Shown: one piece after another, positions 17,137 through 25,603 of the stretch
Position numbering within the stretch: position 1 is the first letter of the stretch
Layout of the letters: every line of letters starts with the position of its first letter
Assembly (NCBI GenBank): GCA_030431185.1
Contig: JAUIJO010000005.1
Coordinates: forward strand, 1-30,184
Length of the DNA: 30,184 nt
DNA from: Gammaproteobacteria bacterium
GTDB taxonomy: Bacteria > Pseudomonadota > Gammaproteobacteria > Xanthomonadales > Xanthomonadaceae
Direction of reading: 5' to 3'
Translations under genes and position numbers: made by a program
Notes under the pieces: generated by a model
What the model was told of the DNA's origin: nothing
The model's input: only the letters and a program-made list of their open reading frames with translations
Databases searched by the model: none

Positions 17137-18593
17137 CCCGCGCGCCCAGCCTGTTCCAGGCGTTCCTGCCGCTGTTCTTCCTCGCCGCCCTGCTGGCCTG
17201 GGCGGTGCATGTCTATGGCGCCGATGCGTCGTACGGGGCGAACCAGGTCTCGTTGATGCTGGCCGCCGGCGTCGCCGCCCTGGTCGGCCTGCGCAACGGC
17301 CTGAAGTGGGGCGAGATCCAGGACAGCCTCGTCCACGGGATCTCGCTGGCGATCGTGCCCATCTTCATCCTGCTCGCGGTCGGCGCACTGATCGGCACCT
17401 GGATCCTGTGCGGGACCGTGCCGACCCTGATCGTCTACGGGCTCAAACTGCTCCACCCCTCCTTCTTCTACCCCGCGGCCTGCCTGATCTGCGCCATCGT
17501 CGCGCTGGCAATCGGCAGTTCCTGGACGGTCGCGGGCACGCTCGGCGTCGCCCTCATCGGCGTCGCCAGCGGCCTGCACATGTCCCCCGCGATCACGGCG
17601 GGCGCGGTGATCTCCGGCGCGTACTTCGGCGACAAGATGTCTCCGCTCTCGGACACCACCAACATCGCGCCGGCCGCCGCGGGCAGCGAGCTCTTCGCGC
17701 ACATCCGCCACATGGTCTGGACCACGGGGCCGAGCATCCTGCTGGCGCTCGCGCTGTTCACCGTGGTCGGGCTGGGCAGCAGCCCGGCGCCGTCAGCCGA
17801 CAGCGGTTTCGGCGACCTGCCGGCGATCCTCGGCGACCAGTTCAACCTCGGCCTGCACCTGCTGGTCCCGCTGCTGGTCGTGTTCGCGCTGGCGGTCCTC
17901 AAGTTCCCCGCCTACCCCACCATCATGATCGGCGCGTTGCTGGGTGGCCTGTTCGCGGTGCTGTTCCAGCCCGACCTGGTGGTCAAGCTCGCCGGCAAGG
18001 ACGGCCTTTCGCAGCCCATGGCGCTGATGACCGGCGTGTGGAGCGCGCTGGCCGACGGCTACAAGGCCGACACCGGCAACGCGGCGGTCGACGAGCTGCT
18101 CAGCCGCGGCGGCATGAGCAGCATGCTCAACACCATCTGGCTGATCTTCTGCGCGATGGGCTTCGGCGCGATCATGGAGAAGACCGGACTGCTGGAGCGC
18201 ATGGTGCGCAGCGTGCTCAAGGCCGCCAGGTCCACCGGCGCGCTGATCACCGCGACCCTGGCCACCGCGATCGGCGCCAACGCCGTCGCCGCCGACCAGT
18301 ACATGTCGATCGTGCTCACCGGCCGGCTGTACCGCCCCGAGTACGAACGCCGTGGCCTGGCCCCGGTCAACCTGTCGCGTGCGCTCGAGGACGCCGGCAC
18401 CATCACCTCGCCGTTGATCCCCTGGAACACCTGCGGCGCCTACATGGCCGCGACCCTCGGCGTCGCCACGCTCGACTACCTCCCCTTCGCCTTCTTCAAC
18501 CTGATCAATCCGATCGTGTCGGCCCTGCTGGCCTACGCAGGCTTCAAGATCCTGCGCACCACGCCCTCGCCGCACGTCGTGACCCACCCCTGA
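17133..18593 (+). CDS. nhaC: Na+/H+ antiporter, NhaC family
   Basis: Inner-membrane antiporter of 486 residues that probably exports Na+ in exchange for H+. About 11-12 hydrophobic segments are visible. The NhaC/ion-transporter signature SGAYFGDKMSPLSDTTNIAPAAAGSELFAHIRHM lies at about residues 163-196, and a second conserved region with NAVAADQYMSIV and ITSPLIPWNTCGAYM lies toward the C-terminus. These match the NhaC family of Bacillus. Substrate choice within the family (Na+/H+ versus malate-lactate) cannot be settled from sequence alone. Its ATG overlaps the stop of the leader ORF. The NSS symporter follows after 39 bases and is probably in the same transcript. Confidence 0.88.
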   Translation: MTRAPSLFQAFLPLFFLAALLAWAVHVYGADASYGANQVSLMLAAGVAALVGLRNGLKWGEIQDSLVHGISLAIVPIFILLAVGALIGTWILCGTVPTLIVYGLKLLHPSFFYPAACLICAIVALAIGSSWTVAGTLGVALIGVASGLHMSPAITAGAVISGAYFGDKMSPLSDTTNIAPAAAGSELFAHIRHMVWTTGPSILLALALFTVVGLGSSPAPSADSGFGDLPAILGDQFNLGLHLLVPLLVVFALAVLKFPAYPTIMIGALLGGLFAVLFQPDLVVKLAGKDGLSQPMALMTGVWSALADGYKADTGNAAVDELLSRGGMSSMLNTIWLIFCAMGFGAIMEKTGLLERMVRSVLKAARSTGALITATLATAIGANAVAADQYMSIVLTGRLYRPEYERRGLAPVNLSRALEDAGTITSPLIPWNTCGAYMAATLGVATLDYLPFAFFNLINPIVSALLAYAGFKILRTTPSPHVVTHP

Positions 18594-18632
18594 CCCACCG
18601 CCTCACGGCCCGAACCAGCAGCGACACACCCT

Positions 18633-20012
18633 ATGGAAAAGACTTCGATCCACGGCATGTGGTCCTCCCGCATGGCATTCATCCTCGCCGCCACCGGATC
18701 GGCCGTGGGCCTGGGCAACATCTGGCGTTTTCCGTACATGGCCTCCGACAACGGGGGCGGCGCCTTCGTGCTGGTGTACCTGGCCTGCATCGCGCTGGTG
18801 GGCCTGCCGATCCTGATGTCGGAAGTCCTGCTGGGCCGCCATGGCCGCCGCAGCCCGGTCAACGCCCTGTCCGACCTGGTCCGCGAGCTCGGTGCCTCGA
18901 AGGGCTGGATCAGCATCGGCTGGATCGGCATGGTCGCCGGCGTGCTCATCCTGAGCTTCTACAGCGTGGTGGCGGGCTGGACCCTGCATTACAGCTGGCT
19001 GTACTTCTCGCAGTTGTTCGGTGCCCCGCCGATCACCGACCCGGGTGCCACCTTCAATGGCCTGCTCGGCAATCCGCTCGAGCTGTCCGCGTGGCATGCG
19101 GTGTTCATGGTGCTGACCGTCGCCGTGGTGGCGCTGGGCGTGGAGAAGGGCCTGGAGCGCGCCGTGCGCTTCCTGATGCCGGCCCTGTTCATCCTGCTGC
19201 TGACCCTGGTCGTCTACGGCGCCACGACAGGCCACCTGAGCGACGCGGCGGCATTCCTGTTCAAGCCCGACTGGTCGCAGATCAGCGGGCGCACCTTCAT
19301 CGACGCGATGGGCCAGGCCTTCTTCACCCTCAGCCTGGGCATGTGCACCATGATGACCTATGGCGCCTACCTGCCCAAGGGCGTGTCGATCCCGCAGGTC
19401 GGCATCACCGTCGCGCTGGCCGACACCGGCGTCGCGCTGATGGCGGGCCTGGCGATCTTCCCGATCGTGATTTCCTTCGGCATCGACCCCCAGGGCGGCG
19501 GTCCCGGCCTGATCTTCACCTCGCTGCCGCATGCCTTCAACGCCATGCCCTTCGGCATCGCCTACGGCCTGCTGTTCTTCGCGCTGCTCTCGGTCGCCGC
19601 CTGGACGTCGTCGATCTCGCTGATGGAACCGGCCACCGCCTACCTGGTCGAGCGCGTCGGCATGACGCGCCGCAAGGCCGCCCTGCTGGTGGCCGGCATC
19701 TGCTGGATCGTCGGCCTGGCCACCGTGTTCTCGTTCAACATCTGGTCCAGCGTGCGGGTACCCGACGGCATGGGCGTGATCAGCAACAAGAACGTCATGG
19801 ACATGATCGAGTTCGTTTCGAACAACCTCATGTTGCCGCTGGGCGGCCTGCTGATCGCCCTGTTCGCGGGCTGGGTGGTCCAGAAGAGCCTGCTCAGGGA
19901 CGAACTCGACACCCTTTCACCCGGATGGCTGGCGCTGTGGCGCTGGGTTGTCCGGGTGGTCGCGCCGCTGCTGGTGCTGGCGGTGCTGGTCAGCCCGTTC
20001 GTCCTCGACTGA
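18633..20012 (+). CDS. Sodium-dependent transporter, neurotransmitter:sodium symporter (NSS) family
   Basis: A LeuT-fold inner-membrane symporter of 459 residues that brings in an amino acid or related amine with Na+. The first helix has the unwound Na+/substrate-binding segment GSAVGLGNIWRFPYMASDNGGGAF, and helix 6 has FFTLSLGMCTMMTYGAYLPKG, both close to LeuT. About 11-12 membrane segments are visible. An Asp in VALADTGVALMAG lies near the position of LeuT Glu290, the residue that replaces chloride in bacterial members. The exact substrate is not predictable. It follows nhaC by 39 bases with no good terminator between them. Confidence 0.92.
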   Translation: MEKTSIHGMWSSRMAFILAATGSAVGLGNIWRFPYMASDNGGGAFVLVYLACIALVGLPILMSEVLLGRHGRRSPVNALSDLVRELGASKGWISIGWIGMVAGVLILSFYSVVAGWTLHYSWLYFSQLFGAPPITDPGATFNGLLGNPLELSAWHAVFMVLTVAVVALGVEKGLERAVRFLMPALFILLLTLVVYGATTGHLSDAAAFLFKPDWSQISGRTFIDAMGQAFFTLSLGMCTMMTYGAYLPKGVSIPQVGITVALADTGVALMAGLAIFPIVISFGIDPQGGGPGLIFTSLPHAFNAMPFGIAYGLLFFALLSVAAWTSSISLMEPATAYLVERVGMTRRKAALLVAGICWIVGLATVFSFNIWSSVRVPDGMGVISNKNVMDMIEFVSNNLMLPLGGLLIALFAGWVVQKSLLRDELDTLSPGWLALWRWVVRVVAPLLVLAVLVSPFVLD

Positions 20013-20021
20013 ACCCGGGCA

Positions 20022-20066
20022 GGCGTTCCCGCGTCGTTGGCCTACTCACCAGGGGCCAACAACGCC
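20022..20066. promoter_or_regulatory. Inverted repeat upstream of mtnB
   Basis: GTTGGCC (20036-20042) pairs with GGCCAAC (20054-20060) around an 11-base loop. Outside it, GGCGTT (20022-20027) pairs with AACGCC (20061-20066), with an eight-base bulge on the left. No T tract follows. It fills the 67-base gap between the NSS transporter and mtnB and could end the upstream transcript or control mtnB. Confidence 0.45.
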
Positions 20067-20072
20067 TAAACT
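20067..20072 (+). promoter_or_regulatory. Possible -10 box immediately before mtnB
   Basis: TAAACT ends seven bases before the mtnB ATG. If used, transcription would begin at or next to the ATG, giving a leaderless mRNA. No good -35 box is visible. Confidence 0.3.
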
Positions 20073-20079
20073 TGGGGGC

Positions 20080-20712
20080 ATGAGCGCACTCCCCTACGAC
20101 CCGGAACGCCTGTCCCACTGCACCGGCGAACTCATCGTCAACATCCGCGAGCTGGCCGGGCGCGGCTGGACCCCGGCCACCAGCAGCAATTTCTCCCGGC
20201 GGATGGACGAGCGCCACGTGGCCATCACCGTGTCGGGCGGCGACAAGGGCCGCCTGACCGAGGACGGCATCATGGTCGTCGACCTGGACGGCGCGCCGGT
20301 GGCGACGGGCAAGCAGTCCTCCGCCGAGACCCTGCTGCACACGCAGTTGTACCGGCGCTTCCCCGAGGTCGGCTGCGTACTGCACACCCACTCGCTGGTG
20401 CAGACGGTGGCGTCGCGCCTGTACGCCGGCAGCGGCCACGTCCACCTCGAGGGCTACGAACTGCTGAAGGCCTTCGCCGGCAACAGCACGCACGAGATGG
20501 CGATCCAGTTGCCGGTCCTGCCCAACAGTCAGGACATGACCGTGCTCGCCGCGCAGGTCGATGCCCTGCTGGACGCCCAGTGCATGTGGGGCTATCTGAT
20601 CGACGGGCACGGGCTGTATGCCTGGGGCCGCGACATGGCCGAGGCCCGGCGCCACCTGGAGGCGTTCGAATTCCTGCTCGCCTGCGAACTTGAAACGAGG
20701 AAACTCCGATGA
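20080..20712 (+). CDS. mtnB: Methylthioribulose-1-phosphate dehydratase
   Basis: Dehydrates 5-methylthioribulose-1-phosphate to the diketo intermediate in the methionine salvage pathway. A 210-residue class II aldolase-fold zinc enzyme. It shows TPATSSNFS near the N-terminus, a Glu in SSAETLLH and the zinc-binding HTHS (H102, H104), with a late His in LIDGHGLYAWG. The start at 20080 is chosen because the longer in-frame extension from 19948 lies within the upstream transporter. The ribosome site is a G-run only one base from the ATG. Its stop overlaps mtnD by ATGA. Confidence 0.95.
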   Translation: MSALPYDPERLSHCTGELIVNIRELAGRGWTPATSSNFSRRMDERHVAITVSGGDKGRLTEDGIMVVDLDGAPVATGKQSSAETLLHTQLYRRFPEVGCVLHTHSLVQTVASRLYAGSGHVHLEGYELLKAFAGNSTHEMAIQLPVLPNSQDMTVLAAQVDALLDAQCMWGYLIDGHGLYAWGRDMAEARRHLEAFEFLLACELETRKLR

Positions 20713-21266
20713 GCCGCCTGCGCATCTTCGGCGATGGCGACCCCGCGGCGCCGCGCCTGTCGACCGGCGACCCCGCCGCCATGGCCACCGAACTGTCCCG
20801 CATCGGCGTGGGCTTCGAGCAGTGGGAGGCGGCCCGGCCGGTCGCCCCGGGCGACAGTCCCGAGGCGATCATGGCGGCCTACCGCGCCGACATCGACCGC
20901 CTGGTCGCCGAGCGGGGCTTCAAGTCGGTGGACGTGGTCAGCATTGCCCCGGACAACCCGCAACGCGAGACGATGCGCGCCAAGTTCCTCGACGAGCACT
21001 TCCACAAGGAAGACGAAGTCCGCTTCTTCGTCGCCGGCTCGGGACTGTTCACCCTGCATGTCGACGACGCCGTCTACGAGGTGTTGTGCGAGGCCGGCGA
21101 CCTGATCGCCGTCCCGGACGGCACGACGCACTGGTTCGACATGGGCCCGGAGCCCAGCTTCGTCGCGATCCGCTTCTTCACCGAGCCCGATGGCTGGGTG
21201 GGGCACTTCACCGGCACCGACATCGCCCAACGCTTCCCCCGCTACGAGAAGGGGCAGGCACGGTGA
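20709..21266 (+). CDS. mtnD: Acireductone dioxygenase
   Basis: Oxidises acireductone, giving the keto acid precursor of methionine plus formate with Fe2+, or an off-pathway product with Ni2+. A 185-residue cupin with the metal ligands H97, H99, E103 and H141 in EHFHKEDEVRF and GTTHWFDMG, close to the spacing in the Klebsiella enzyme. The ATG overlaps the mtnB stop (ATGA), with GAGGAAA upstream. Confidence 0.97.
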   Translation: MSRLRIFGDGDPAAPRLSTGDPAAMATELSRIGVGFEQWEAARPVAPGDSPEAIMAAYRADIDRLVAERGFKSVDVVSIAPDNPQRETMRAKFLDEHFHKEDEVRFFVAGSGLFTLHVDDAVYEVLCEAGDLIAVPDGTTHWFDMGPEPSFVAIRFFTEPDGWVGHFTGTDIAQRFPRYEKGQAR

Positions 21267-21985
21267 TGGCCGCCGTCGAACATGCCCGACCCCGCGCGAT
21301 CCTGACCGATATCGAGGGCACCACCAGCAGCATTTCCTTCGTCAAGGACGTGCTGTTCCCCTATGCGCGTCGCGCCCTGCCCGGCTTCGTGCAGGCGCGT
21401 GGCCATGAGCCCGCGGTCCGCAAGTGGCTCGACGCGGTGGCCACCGAGAACGGCGGCATGTGCAGCGACCGCATGGTGTCGGAGGTCCTGCAGGGCTGGA
21501 TCGACCAGGATCGCAAGCACACCGCGCTGAAGGCGCTGCAGGGCATGATCTGGGCGGACGGCTACAGCAGCGCGGATTTCACCGCGCACATCTATGCCGA
21601 CGCCGCGGAGGCGCTCAAGCGCTGGCATGCCGACGGCATCCCGCTCCACGTCTATTCCTCGGGCAGCGTACCGGCCCAGCGCCTGTTCTTCGGACACAGC
21701 GATGCCGGCGACCTGACCGGGCTGTTCTCGGGCTGGTTCGACACCGAGATCGGCGGCAAGCGCGACGTCGACAGCTACCGTCGCATCACCGATGCGATGG
21801 GCGTGCCCGCGGACTCCGTCCTGTTCCTGTCGGACGTGGTGGAGGAACTCGATGCCGCCCGCGAGGCCGGTCTCGACACCGTCCTGGTCGACCGCCTGCA
21901 GGACTATCCCACCCCCCGGGAAGGCGAGGCGACCCACGGGCACGCGCGCGTGGAACGCTTCGACGGGATCGTCCTGCGATCCTGA
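21266..21985 (+). CDS. mtnC: Enolase-phosphatase E1
   Basis: Bifunctional HAD-superfamily enzyme of 239 residues. It enolises and dephosphorylates 2,3-diketo-5-methylthiopentyl-1-phosphate to acireductone, the step between MtnB and MtnD. Motif I is LTDIEGTTS, motif II is YSSGS, then GGKRD supplies the conserved Lys and LFLSDVVEELDAA the acidic motif. The ATG overlaps the mtnD stop (TGATG); an in-frame GTG one codon upstream is an alternative. The mtnA, mtnK or mtnP genes and the final transaminase are not in this window. Confidence 0.96.
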   Translation: MAAVEHARPRAILTDIEGTTSSISFVKDVLFPYARRALPGFVQARGHEPAVRKWLDAVATENGGMCSDRMVSEVLQGWIDQDRKHTALKALQGMIWADGYSSADFTAHIYADAAEALKRWHADGIPLHVYSSGSVPAQRLFFGHSDAGDLTGLFSGWFDTEIGGKRDVDSYRRITDAMGVPADSVLFLSDVVEELDAAREAGLDTVLVDRLQDYPTPREGEATHGHARVERFDGIVLRS

Positions 21986-22004
21986 GCGGGGGCCTGCGCG
22001 GGGC

Positions 22005-22583
22005 TCAGTGCAGCTTCTCGCCGCGCGCCATCATCGCCGTGAACTTCGCGGCACGCGCGACGCGTGTCTCCGGTTTCCTCGCCGTCTGTACCCGCCAGCA
22101 GAAGGCGTAGCGGTTGGTGCGATCGAGGCCTTCGAAAAAGGCCCGTGCCTTCGCGTCGTCCTGCAGGGCGCGCGACAGCTCCTCCGGCACCTCCATGCGG
22201 CTCGCCGATGCGTAGGCGGCCGCCCACCGGCCATCCCGCTTCGCCGCCTCGACCTCGCGCAGGCCGCGGGGCCGCATCCGGCCCGCGGCGACCAGGGCCT
22301 CGACCTTGCCGACGTTGACCTCCGACCACAGGCTCTTCGGGCGCCGGGGCGTGAAGCGCTGCAGGAAGAACCGCTCGTCGAGTCCGCGCTTCATGCCATC
22401 GATCCAGCCATGGCAGAGCGCCTCGTCCAGCGCCTGCGCATAACTGATGCTGGTGGCACCGCTGCCCTTCTTCGCGATCTTCAGCCAGAGCCCGGGGGCA
22501 TCGCCATGCGCTTCCAGCCAACGCGACCACGCGCCCCGGGTCGCGAAGCGCTTGACCGGCAGGTCGGCCGGCAGGCCGCTCAT
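22005..22583 (-). CDS. YdeI/OmpD-associated family protein
   Basis: A 192-residue soluble protein of the YdeI (bacteriocin-protection, DUF1905/OmpdA-like) group, whose biochemical role is not established. Recognisable segments are LWLKIAKKGSGATSISYAQALDEALCHGWIDG, then RFTPRRPKSLWSEVN, and a helical C-terminus with RKPETRVARAAKFTAMMARGEKLH. The ATG overlaps the stop of the upstream phosphoesterase as ATGA, so the two are translated together. It ends 19 bases from the convergent mtnC stop. The start at 22583 is preferred because the upstream in-frame extension lies within the phosphoesterase. Confidence 0.85.
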   Translation of the reverse strand: MSGLPADLPVKRFATRGAWSRWLEAHGDAPGLWLKIAKKGSGATSISYAQALDEALCHGWIDGMKRGLDERFFLQRFTPRRPKSLWSEVNVGKVEALVAAGRMRPRGLREVEAAKRDGRWAAAYASASRMEVPEELSRALQDDAKARAFFEGLDRTNRYAFCWRVQTARKPETRVARAAKFTAMMARGEKLH

Positions 22584-24175
22584 TCCGCGGAGGCTTCCCG
22601 TTCGACCAGCGCGTACCCGGTCTCGGCGACGAGTTCGCCGCGCCAGCGATCCTGCGTCCGCACCTGCACCCGGTGCATGCCCGGTGCCAGGTCGGTCGGC
22701 AGGCTGCCCCGCCACAGGTGCCGGGACGGCTTGGCCTCCGGTGCCCGGTCGTAGGCACGCAGGGTGCCGGCGGCATCGTCGGCCAGGTTGGTGGCCAGGA
22801 CCCGGGGATCGGGCTGGACGACCCGGGCCATCGGCTTCCAGGGGCCGTCGTCGACGCGGTACTCCACGTGGCTGTCGGCATCGCCCATGAACACGTTGGC
22901 ATACACCGCAAAGCCGGGCCACGCGCCCCGACGCAGCACCCGGGGTGCATGCAGGGCCATGCCCGAGCGGGCAGCGGCCGCGTCGCGCGCCGGGATCCAG
23001 GCGAGCCGGTAATCGCCCGTCGCGTCCACCTCCATGCGCGCGTGCCCGTTCGGCGTGCCGTCGCTCATCGTCGTGTCGGGGATGCCTTCGGCGTCGGCGA
23101 CCCCGGACCAGAACGCCCCGCATGCCGCGCCCACGTTGTATTCGTGCAGCGGCCGGGATCCATGCCAGTCGCTGGACGGGCCATGCCAGACCTGCCGTTG
23201 CACGTGGCCATGCCCGCTCAACAGCAGCAATCGGGTGAACGGCTCCAGCAGTGCGAACAGCCGTGCCCGGTCGCCGTGCCGGAAGGTTTCCTGGCCCGGC
23301 GCGGCATCGAAGAAGGGGATGTGCACGCCAATGACCAGCAAGCGGTCGCGGGGCACCGTGGCCAGGTAGGCTTCGAGGAAATCGAACTGGTCTTCGCGCA
23401 GTCCACCGATGTAGGACGGCGATGCACCGGGCATGTGGACCACGTCGTCGAGCAGCACGAAGTTCGCCTGCGGCGTCTCCCACGCGAAGGTGTCGGGACC
23501 GAACTGGCGGCGGAACGTCGCCAGGGACGAGGCATCGTCGCGGGCGCCGGGATCGAGGTCATGGTTGCCCGCCACGTGCAACCAGGACACGCCCAGGCGC
23601 GTCGTCTGCTCGATCATGGCGGGGTACAGCGACAGGTCATCGTGGACGATGTCGCCCAGGCTCAGGCCTAGGTCGGCCACCGCCCGTCCCTGCCCGGACG
23701 CCTCCAGGATCGGCGCGACGATATCCCGTGCGTAGTAGTCGACGTCGGTCGATGACTTGGGTTGGGGGTCGGCCATGATCCTCACGGCGAGCGGGGTCGA
23801 CGCGCGGTCCGGTTCGGCCGGCAACAGGGCGAAGTCGCCGCAGCCCTCGTCCGCCGTGTCGGCCATGCGCCAGAAGTCCGGCAGGCCATTGCCCGCGAGG
23901 GGCACGTCGTGTGTCGCCGGCTTGATGACGAAGCGCGGGCGTGCCCGCGCATCCTCGAGCCGATAGCGGCCATCCGGGCCGGACGTGGTGATCCCGGTCC
24001 CGTCCGACACCCGCACGCCCGGTACCCCCGGCTCGCCGCCGTCGTGGATCCCGTTGCGATTGGCATCGAGGTAGACGCGCCCCTCCGGACACGAGGTCGA
24101 CGCGGACGCGTCGGCGTCCGTCATGGCGCATGCGGCGGCGAGCAACAGGCACGGGAACACGGTCGATCGGGGCAT
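22580..24175 (-). CDS. Secreted calcineurin-like phosphoesterase
   Basis: A 531-residue predicted periplasmic or lipid-anchored metallophosphoesterase. The N-terminal signal has a hydrophobic core ending near LLAAAC, so it could be a Sec signal or a weak lipobox. An SdrD-B-like/MetallophosN beta domain follows (about 33-75, VYLDANRNGIHDGGEPG). The catalytic domain has DPQ (136-138), SLGDIVHDD (172-180), AGNHD (202-206), a later IGVHIPFF and SGHGHVQ. A C-terminal MetallophosC-like beta domain of about 150 residues completes it. The substrate is unknown. The ATG at 24175 has an excellent GGGAGG five bases upstream. It is coupled to the YdeI-family gene. Confidence 0.9.
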   Translation of the reverse strand: MPRSTVFPCLLLAAACAMTDADASASTSCPEGRVYLDANRNGIHDGGEPGVPGVRVSDGTGITTSGPDGRYRLEDARARPRFVIKPATHDVPLAGNGLPDFWRMADTADEGCGDFALLPAEPDRASTPLAVRIMADPQPKSSTDVDYYARDIVAPILEASGQGRAVADLGLSLGDIVHDDLSLYPAMIEQTTRLGVSWLHVAGNHDLDPGARDDASSLATFRRQFGPDTFAWETPQANFVLLDDVVHMPGASPSYIGGLREDQFDFLEAYLATVPRDRLLVIGVHIPFFDAAPGQETFRHGDRARLFALLEPFTRLLLLSGHGHVQRQVWHGPSSDWHGSRPLHEYNVGAACGAFWSGVADAEGIPDTTMSDGTPNGHARMEVDATGDYRLAWIPARDAAAARSGMALHAPRVLRRGAWPGFAVYANVFMGDADSHVEYRVDDGPWKPMARVVQPDPRVLATNLADDAAGTLRAYDRAPEAKPSRHLWRGSLPTDLAPGMHRVQVRTQDRWRGELVAETGYALVEREASAE

Positions 24176-24204
24176 GCAGGCCTCCCGGGCGGATCGGGCC
24201 TTCG

Positions 24205-24210
24205 ATTATG
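24205..24210 (-). promoter_or_regulatory. Possible -10 box for the phosphoesterase
   Basis: On the minus strand CATAAT lies 29 bases before the phosphoesterase ATG in the 56-base gap after hisIE. No strong -35 box is seen. It would let the phosphoesterase pair be expressed apart from the his operon. Confidence 0.35.
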
Positions 24211-24231
24211 CCCCGCGCCTGCGCGCGTCGC

Positions 24232-24837
24232 TCAGCGGATCTGGTGGCGTTGCCTCAGCACGTCCACGACGTCGTCCAGCCCCAGTCCGCGCGCGCGCAA
24301 GAGCACCAGCAGGTGGTAGAGCAGGTCCGCCGATTCGTTGCACAGTGCCGCCTCGTCCTGCGCGACCGCCGCCAATGCGGTTTCCACCGCTTCCTCGCCG
24401 ACCTTCTGCGCGATCGCGCGGGTTCCCGCATCGAACAGCCGGGTGGTGTAGCTGGCCTCCGGGCGCTCGTCCTGCCGCCTGGCCACCACCTGTTCCAGCT
24501 CGGCCAGGAAGTTGCCCGGGGCCTGCTTGAAGCAGCTGCGCGTGCCGAGGTGGCAGGTCGGTCCCCTGGGATTCACCATCGCCAGCAGCGTGTCGTTGTC
24601 GCAATCGGCTTCCAAGGACACCAGGTCCAGCTTGTTGCCGGACTGCTCGCCCTTGACCCAGAGCCGCTGGCGGCTGCGGCTGTGGAAGGTCACGCAGCGG
24701 GTTTCCAGGGTGGCCGCCAGCGCCTGCCGGTCCATGTAGCCCACCATCAGCACATGCAGCGTGGATGCATCCTGGACCACGACCGGCAGCAGACCGCCCT
24801 GCTTGTCCCAGTCGAGCGAATTGCCTTCATTCAACAT
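24232..24837 (-). CDS. hisIE: Bifunctional phosphoribosyl-AMP cyclohydrolase/phosphoribosyl-ATP pyrophosphatase
   Basis: Carries out steps 2 and 3 of histidine synthesis. 201 residues. The N-terminal HisI domain has LMVGYMDRQAL, the Mg/Zn-binding CDNDTLL and PTCHLGTRSCF. The C-terminal HisE domain has KVGEEAVETALAA and NESADLLYHLLVLL. I take the ATG at 24837 because GAGG lies upstream and the family begins about there. It overlaps hisF by 11 bases. The ATG at 24864 would lengthen the overlap. Last gene of the his operon. Confidence 0.95.
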   Translation of the reverse strand: MLNEGNSLDWDKQGGLLPVVVQDASTLHVLMVGYMDRQALAATLETRCVTFHSRSRQRLWVKGEQSGNKLDLVSLEADCDNDTLLAMVNPRGPTCHLGTRSCFKQAPGNFLAELEQVVARRQDERPEASYTTRLFDAGTRAIAQKVGEEAVETALAAVAQDEAALCNESADLLYHLLVLLRARGLGLDDVVDVLRQRHQIR

Positions 24838-25603
24838 GACGAACCTCGATACCTGCCTGGCCAAGATGGCGCTTCAGCGCCGGGATCGCGATGGCGCCGG
24901 TATGGAACACGCTGGCGGCGAGCGCGCCATCGACGTCGGCCTGCCGGAAGACCTCGGTGAAATGCCCGGGTTCGCCGGCGCCCCCGGAGGCGACCAGGGG
25001 GACGCGACACAGGCTGCGCGCACGCGCCAGTTGCTCGATGTCGTAGCCCTGCCGCACGCCATCGCTGCCCATGCAGTTGAGCACGATCTCGCCGGCGCCG
25101 CGCTGCTGGGCCTCGACCAGCCAGTCGAGGGTGCGTCGCGACAGGGCGCGGCTCCGTGAGGGGTCGCCTGTGTACTGGCGCACGCGCCATTCGCCATCGT
25201 CGTCGCGGAGGCTGTCGACGCCGACCACGACGCACTGGATGCCGAATGCGTCGGCCAGCTCCTCCAGCAAGCGTGGCCTTTCCAGTGCCGGTGTATTGAC
25301 CGATATCTTGTCGGCCCCCGCGTGCAGGACCGTGCGCGCGTCCTCGACGCTGCGGATGCCCCCGGCGACGCAGAACGGAATATCGATGGCCCTTGCCACG
25401 CGCTCCACCCAGTCGCGGCCCACGCAGCGACCCTGGGGACTGGCCGTGATGTCGTAGAAGACCAGCTCATCGGCACCTTCATCGCGATAGCGCAGCGCCA
25501 GTTCGACGATGTCGCCCATGTCCACGTGGTCGCGGAAACGCACGCCCTTGACCACGCGGCCGTCGCGAACGTCCAGGCAGGGAATGATGCGGCGGCTCAG
25601 CAT
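24827..25603 (-). CDS. hisF: Imidazole glycerol phosphate synthase, cyclase subunit
   Basis: Pairs with HisH. It uses ammonia from glutamine and PRFAR to form imidazole glycerol phosphate and AICAR. A 258-residue TIM barrel starting MLSRRIIPCLDVRDGRVVKGV, with catalytic D11 and a second Asp in VVGVDSLRDD. Phosphate-binding glycine segments VAGGIRS and ASGGAGEPGHF are present. It overlaps hisA by seven bases. Confidence 0.97.
   Translation of the reverse strand: MLSRRIIPCLDVRDGRVVKGVRFRDHVDMGDIVELALRYRDEGADELVFYDITASPQGRCVGRDWVERVARAIDIPFCVAGGIRSVEDARTVLHAGADKISVNTPALERPRLLEELADAFGIQCVVVGVDSLRDDDGEWRVRQYTGDPSRSRALSRRTLDWLVEAQQRGAGEIVLNCMGSDGVRQGYDIEQLARARSLCRVPLVASGGAGEPGHFTEVFRQADVDGALAASVFHTGAIAIPALKRHLGQAGIEVRHVE

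Noticed and set aside
20013..20079. A SAM- or SAH-type riboswitch ahead of the methionine salvage genes
   Set aside because: The gap is only 67 bases. It contains a simple nested inverted repeat rather than the multi-helix core such riboswitches need.
16604..20083. An 1159-codon frame on the plus strand across the nhaC and NSS genes
   Set aside because: Arg/Pro/Gly-rich out-of-frame shadow spanning two well-supported transporters and their gap.
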